Shown: positions 61,874 through 64,000 of the stretch, piece by piece
Numbering within the stretch: position 1 is the stretch's first letter
How the letters are laid out: each line of letters begins with the position of its first letter
Assembly (NCBI GenBank): GCA_020342235.1
Contig: CP073213.1
Coordinates: forward strand, 1,466,501 to 1,530,500
Length of the DNA stretch: 64,000 bases
Source of the DNA: Saccharomycopsis phalli
Taxonomy: Eukaryota > Ascomycota > Saccharomycetes > Ascoideales > Saccharomycopsidaceae
Direction: 5' to 3'
Translations under genes and position numbers: made by a program
Notes under the pieces: model-generated
The model's database searches: none
Told to the model about the DNA's origin: nothing
What the model saw: the letters and a program-made list of their open reading frames with translations, nothing else

Positions 61874-63355
61874 ATGATATCCACGACATATGAATCACCA
61901 AAGCCGCATTTCCATCATCAGAGAACACCAGGAAAGAATATTCAGCTTAGTGGTGGCGACCAGTTTGCCATGAACGATTTATTTGACAACCAAAGCCATG
62001 AAGACATTTTAGTTCCGCTTCAAAGCTTCAATAATAAATTTGACGACGAGGCAACCAGTGGTCACAAATCTTCAAGTCGCAAAGGTGCTAGGCAGAGAGG
62101 TCTTTCGATTTCTAACAGAGTGTCATACACCAACTTCTACTCCAAAGTTGGCAATGATAACGGAAGGCGCACAGAACATCATGTTACCACCAACCAAGAC
62201 CGAAAGCTCTTGATGTTCGTGTCAAGCAGTACTTTTAAGATTATTGGTCTTTGCGGAGCTTGGTATTTAACCTCTGTGATATCATCCAACTTAACCAAAT
62301 CCATCTTGAGAAGCTTTAGATACCCGGTGACGTTAACCGAGGTGCAGTTTCTATTGACGTCGCTATTTTGTTTAATAACATATGCTGCAGTGTATAATAA
62401 TAGGGATATTGCACGGAGCTTCCCGCTTGGAACATTTCCAACACAGTTGACGGACACAAAATACACCACCTTGTTTGATATTATCAAGCCTACACGCGTT
62501 GTCTTGAGCCAAACTATTCCGATGGGAATGTTCCAGTTTGTTGGCCATATTACATCGCACAATGCCACTTCTCTTATAAGTGTGTCCATGGTACACACGA
62601 TAAAAGCGCTTTCTCCGATCATTACTGTCTTGAGTTATCGCTTTTTTTTCCAAGTTCGATACCCAACAGTGACATACTTAACATTGATTCCATTAGTGCT
62701 TGGAATAATGTTGACATGTCTCTTTAAAAGCCATAAGAAAGGAGCGTCGGGCGACTCGCTCATTTCTGAGAAATTGACGTATTTTAAGGGCCTATTCTAT
62801 GCATTTATCTCCATGCTTATATTTGTCTCCCAGAATATCTTTGCGAAGAAGATCTTGACATACAAAACCAATTTGTTGAACGGCTCCGAAAACTATTTAC
62901 CTGATGCCAAGCGTCAGTATTCCAACATATTGCCTGTTGATAAGGACGAGCAAAACACAATCCGAAAAATTGGCGAGAAGAAGAAAATTGACAAATTGAC
63001 AATCTTATTCTATTGTTCGATCATTGGCTTTTGTTTCACGTTCCCAATATATTTCTCGAGTGAAATTTTTGCCAATGATACCTTTTCATTAACGCAGATA
63101 GACTTCAACATTGCATTGCTCATCTTCTGTCACGGGTTTATACACTTTATCCAGTCACTATTGGCCTTCCATATACTTGGTTTAATCTCCCCTGTCAGCT
63201 ATTCGATTGCTAACATCTTTAAAAGAATTGTTGTCATTATTGCTGCGTTATTTTGGGAGGCGCAATCATTGAACATACCCCAAGCAACAGGCCTATTATT
63301 AACAATAGCCGGCCTATATTGTTATGATAGATGGGGCAGTGTCAAGAAACATTAA
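61874..63355 (+). CDS. SLY41: Triose-phosphate-translocator family membrane protein Sly41
   Basis: 493 residues with an ATG at 61874. A hydrophilic N-terminus of about 115 residues precedes 9-10 membrane spans. The family blocks are KIIGLCGAWYLTSVISSNLTKSILRSFRYPVTLTEVQF, FVGHITSHNATSLISVSMVHTIKALSPIITVL and LGLISPVSYSIANIFKRIVVIIAALFWEAQSLN. A loop of about 70 charged residues (around 325-390) is a fungal feature. Sly41 was found as a multicopy suppressor of ER-to-Golgi (Ypt1) defects. The transported substrate is not established. Confidence 0.88.
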   Translation: MISTTYESPKPHFHHQRTPGKNIQLSGGDQFAMNDLFDNQSHEDILVPLQSFNNKFDDEATSGHKSSSRKGARQRGLSISNRVSYTNFYSKVGNDNGRRTEHHVTTNQDRKLLMFVSSSTFKIIGLCGAWYLTSVISSNLTKSILRSFRYPVTLTEVQFLLTSLFCLITYAAVYNNRDIARSFPLGTFPTQLTDTKYTTLFDIIKPTRVVLSQTIPMGMFQFVGHITSHNATSLISVSMVHTIKALSPIITVLSYRFFFQVRYPTVTYLTLIPLVLGIMLTCLFKSHKKGASGDSLISEKLTYFKGLFYAFISMLIFVSQNIFAKKILTYKTNLLNGSENYLPDAKRQYSNILPVDKDEQNTIRKIGEKKKIDKLTILFYCSIIGFCFTFPIYFSSEIFANDTFSLTQIDFNIALLIFCHGFIHFIQSLLAFHILGLISPVSYSIANIFKRIVVIIAALFWEAQSLNIPQATGLLLTIAGLYCYDRWGSVKKH

Positions 63356-63454
63356 TAGAAATGTACATTATATATACTGATGTAGCATACTTTGGCGGGT
63401 TACGAGCGCCGCTGTAGCACTTTTTTATTCCTGATAGTCAAGGTACATTGGTAG

Positions 63455-64000
63455 ATGCGCAAAAAGTCCAAGAATCAATTGCGGCGAGAGCGCCAAAAGC
63501 TCAAGAAAAGCGAGTCTAGTGCTGAAATTGATTCAAAGAAAGTGGTAGTCGACGAGGGAAAGAAGCCACAAGATAGCGTGACCAGAGGAAGCAGTCTTTT
63601 GGATGGCAGAATAGACGAATACTTGGAGGACCCCAACTTCCAAGAATTTAAAAAGGTTCTAAGCAGGTTCCAGGTATTGGATGAGAAGGAAGACGCTGCT
63701 AATGATAATTCGGGGCTTCTTTATAGTGACGAGGAAATTCCTGAGAACAAGGATGCGACTGGAGAGGAATACGAGGGTAATAATGGCACTAGTAGGAGAC
63801 AATTGAGGCGAAAGACGAGAATTCCACTTGCGGTATTAAAGGCCAAGGTAAGGAAGCCAGAAGCAGTAGAATGGTATGATGTGGATGCTGTTGAGCCAGA
63901 GTTGCTAGTGTATATCAAGTGTTTGAAGAACGTTGTTCCAGTGCCTAGCCACTGGCTTAATAAGCGAGAGTATTTATCGACAAAGAGAGGATATGACAAG
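63455..64000 (+). CDS. CUS1: Splicing factor Cus1 (SF3b subunit 2), N-terminal part
   Basis: Open from the ATG at 63455 to the window edge (182 codons so far). The basic start MRKKSKNQLRRERQKLKK is followed by an acidic stretch. The conserved SF3b145 block is EAVEWYDVDAVEPELLVYIKCLKNVVPVPSHWLNKREYLSTKRG, ending at the edge just before the expected KPP. Cus1 is a core subunit of U2 snRNP SF3b, needed for branch-site recognition. The gene continues beyond 64000. Confidence 0.93.
   Translation, partial: MRKKSKNQLRRERQKLKKSESSAEIDSKKVVVDEGKKPQDSVTRGSSLLDGRIDEYLEDPNFQEFKKVLSRFQVLDEKEDAANDNSGLLYSDEEIPENKDATGEEYEGNNGTSRRQLRRKTRIPLAVLKAKVRKPEAVEWYDVDAVEPELLVYIKCLKNVVPVPSHWLNKREYLSTKRGYDK

Overview
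The window is nuclear DNA of a budding yeast (Saccharomycotina), most likely of the CTG-Ser clade (Candida/Debaryomyces/Scheffersomyces relatives). The evidence is: compact protein genes on both strands; eight very short introns (39-50 nt) with yeast-type branch sites; a complex I subunit (NDUFB8 type), which Saccharomyces lacks; fungal orthologues throughout; and a CTG codon in TFB4 at a position I recall as Ser in S. cerevisiae. I found no tRNA, rRNA, transposon, LTR, CRISPR array or prokaryotic feature. Both ends are cut inside genes (a PRPP synthetase on the left, CUS1 on the right). Protein names come from reading the translations; no database search was possible.

Layout. 1-12 kb: end of a PRPP synthetase gene, halotolerance kinase SAT4, a SIN Cdc14-like protein, dynactin p62, Golgi tether COG6, SR-protein kinase SKY1 and ribonucleotide reductase RNR2. 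12-24 kb: VPS16 (with a 5' mini-intron), mitochondrial Asp-tRNA synthetase MSD1, elongin C ELC1, a Bem4/SmgGDS-like ARM protein, a NIPA-like membrane protein, an F-box protein and ARP1 (two mini-introns). 24-31 kb: divergent H4/H3 pair, a SulP transporter and the urea transporter DUR3. 31-41 kb: two Sog2-domain paralogues flanking ARO7, then J-protein JID1, cytosine deaminase FCY1, meiotic kinase MEK1 (two mini-introns) and RNA-binding NAM8. 41-52 kb: a p150/NIP100-like coiled-coil protein without a CAP-Gly domain, FES1, SIF2, EXO84, TFB4, a three-exon Asterix-like membrane protein, BRR1/Gemin2 and NDUFB8. 52-64 kb: a fatty-acid desaturase, a hotdog thioesterase-like protein, an STP-type zinc-finger factor, elongase ELO2, kinetochore SPC105, SLY41 and the start of CUS1.

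How the genes relate. Most are single-copy housekeeping genes with no operon logic. Some share a process: three dynactin subunits (p62, Arp1, p150-like); exocyst, COG and HOPS/CORVET tethers (EXO84, COG6, VPS16); splicing factors (NAM8, BRR1, CUS1, SKY1); lipid enzymes (desaturase, elongase, possible thioesterase); and meiosis (MEK1, NAM8).

The most unusual signal is at gene 3' ends. After MSD1, the SulP transporter and EXO84, a tandem array begins at the stop codon, and its unit resembles the last codons of that same gene. The three arrays are unrelated in sequence but have the same architecture, which suggests a recurrent duplication process at ORF ends.
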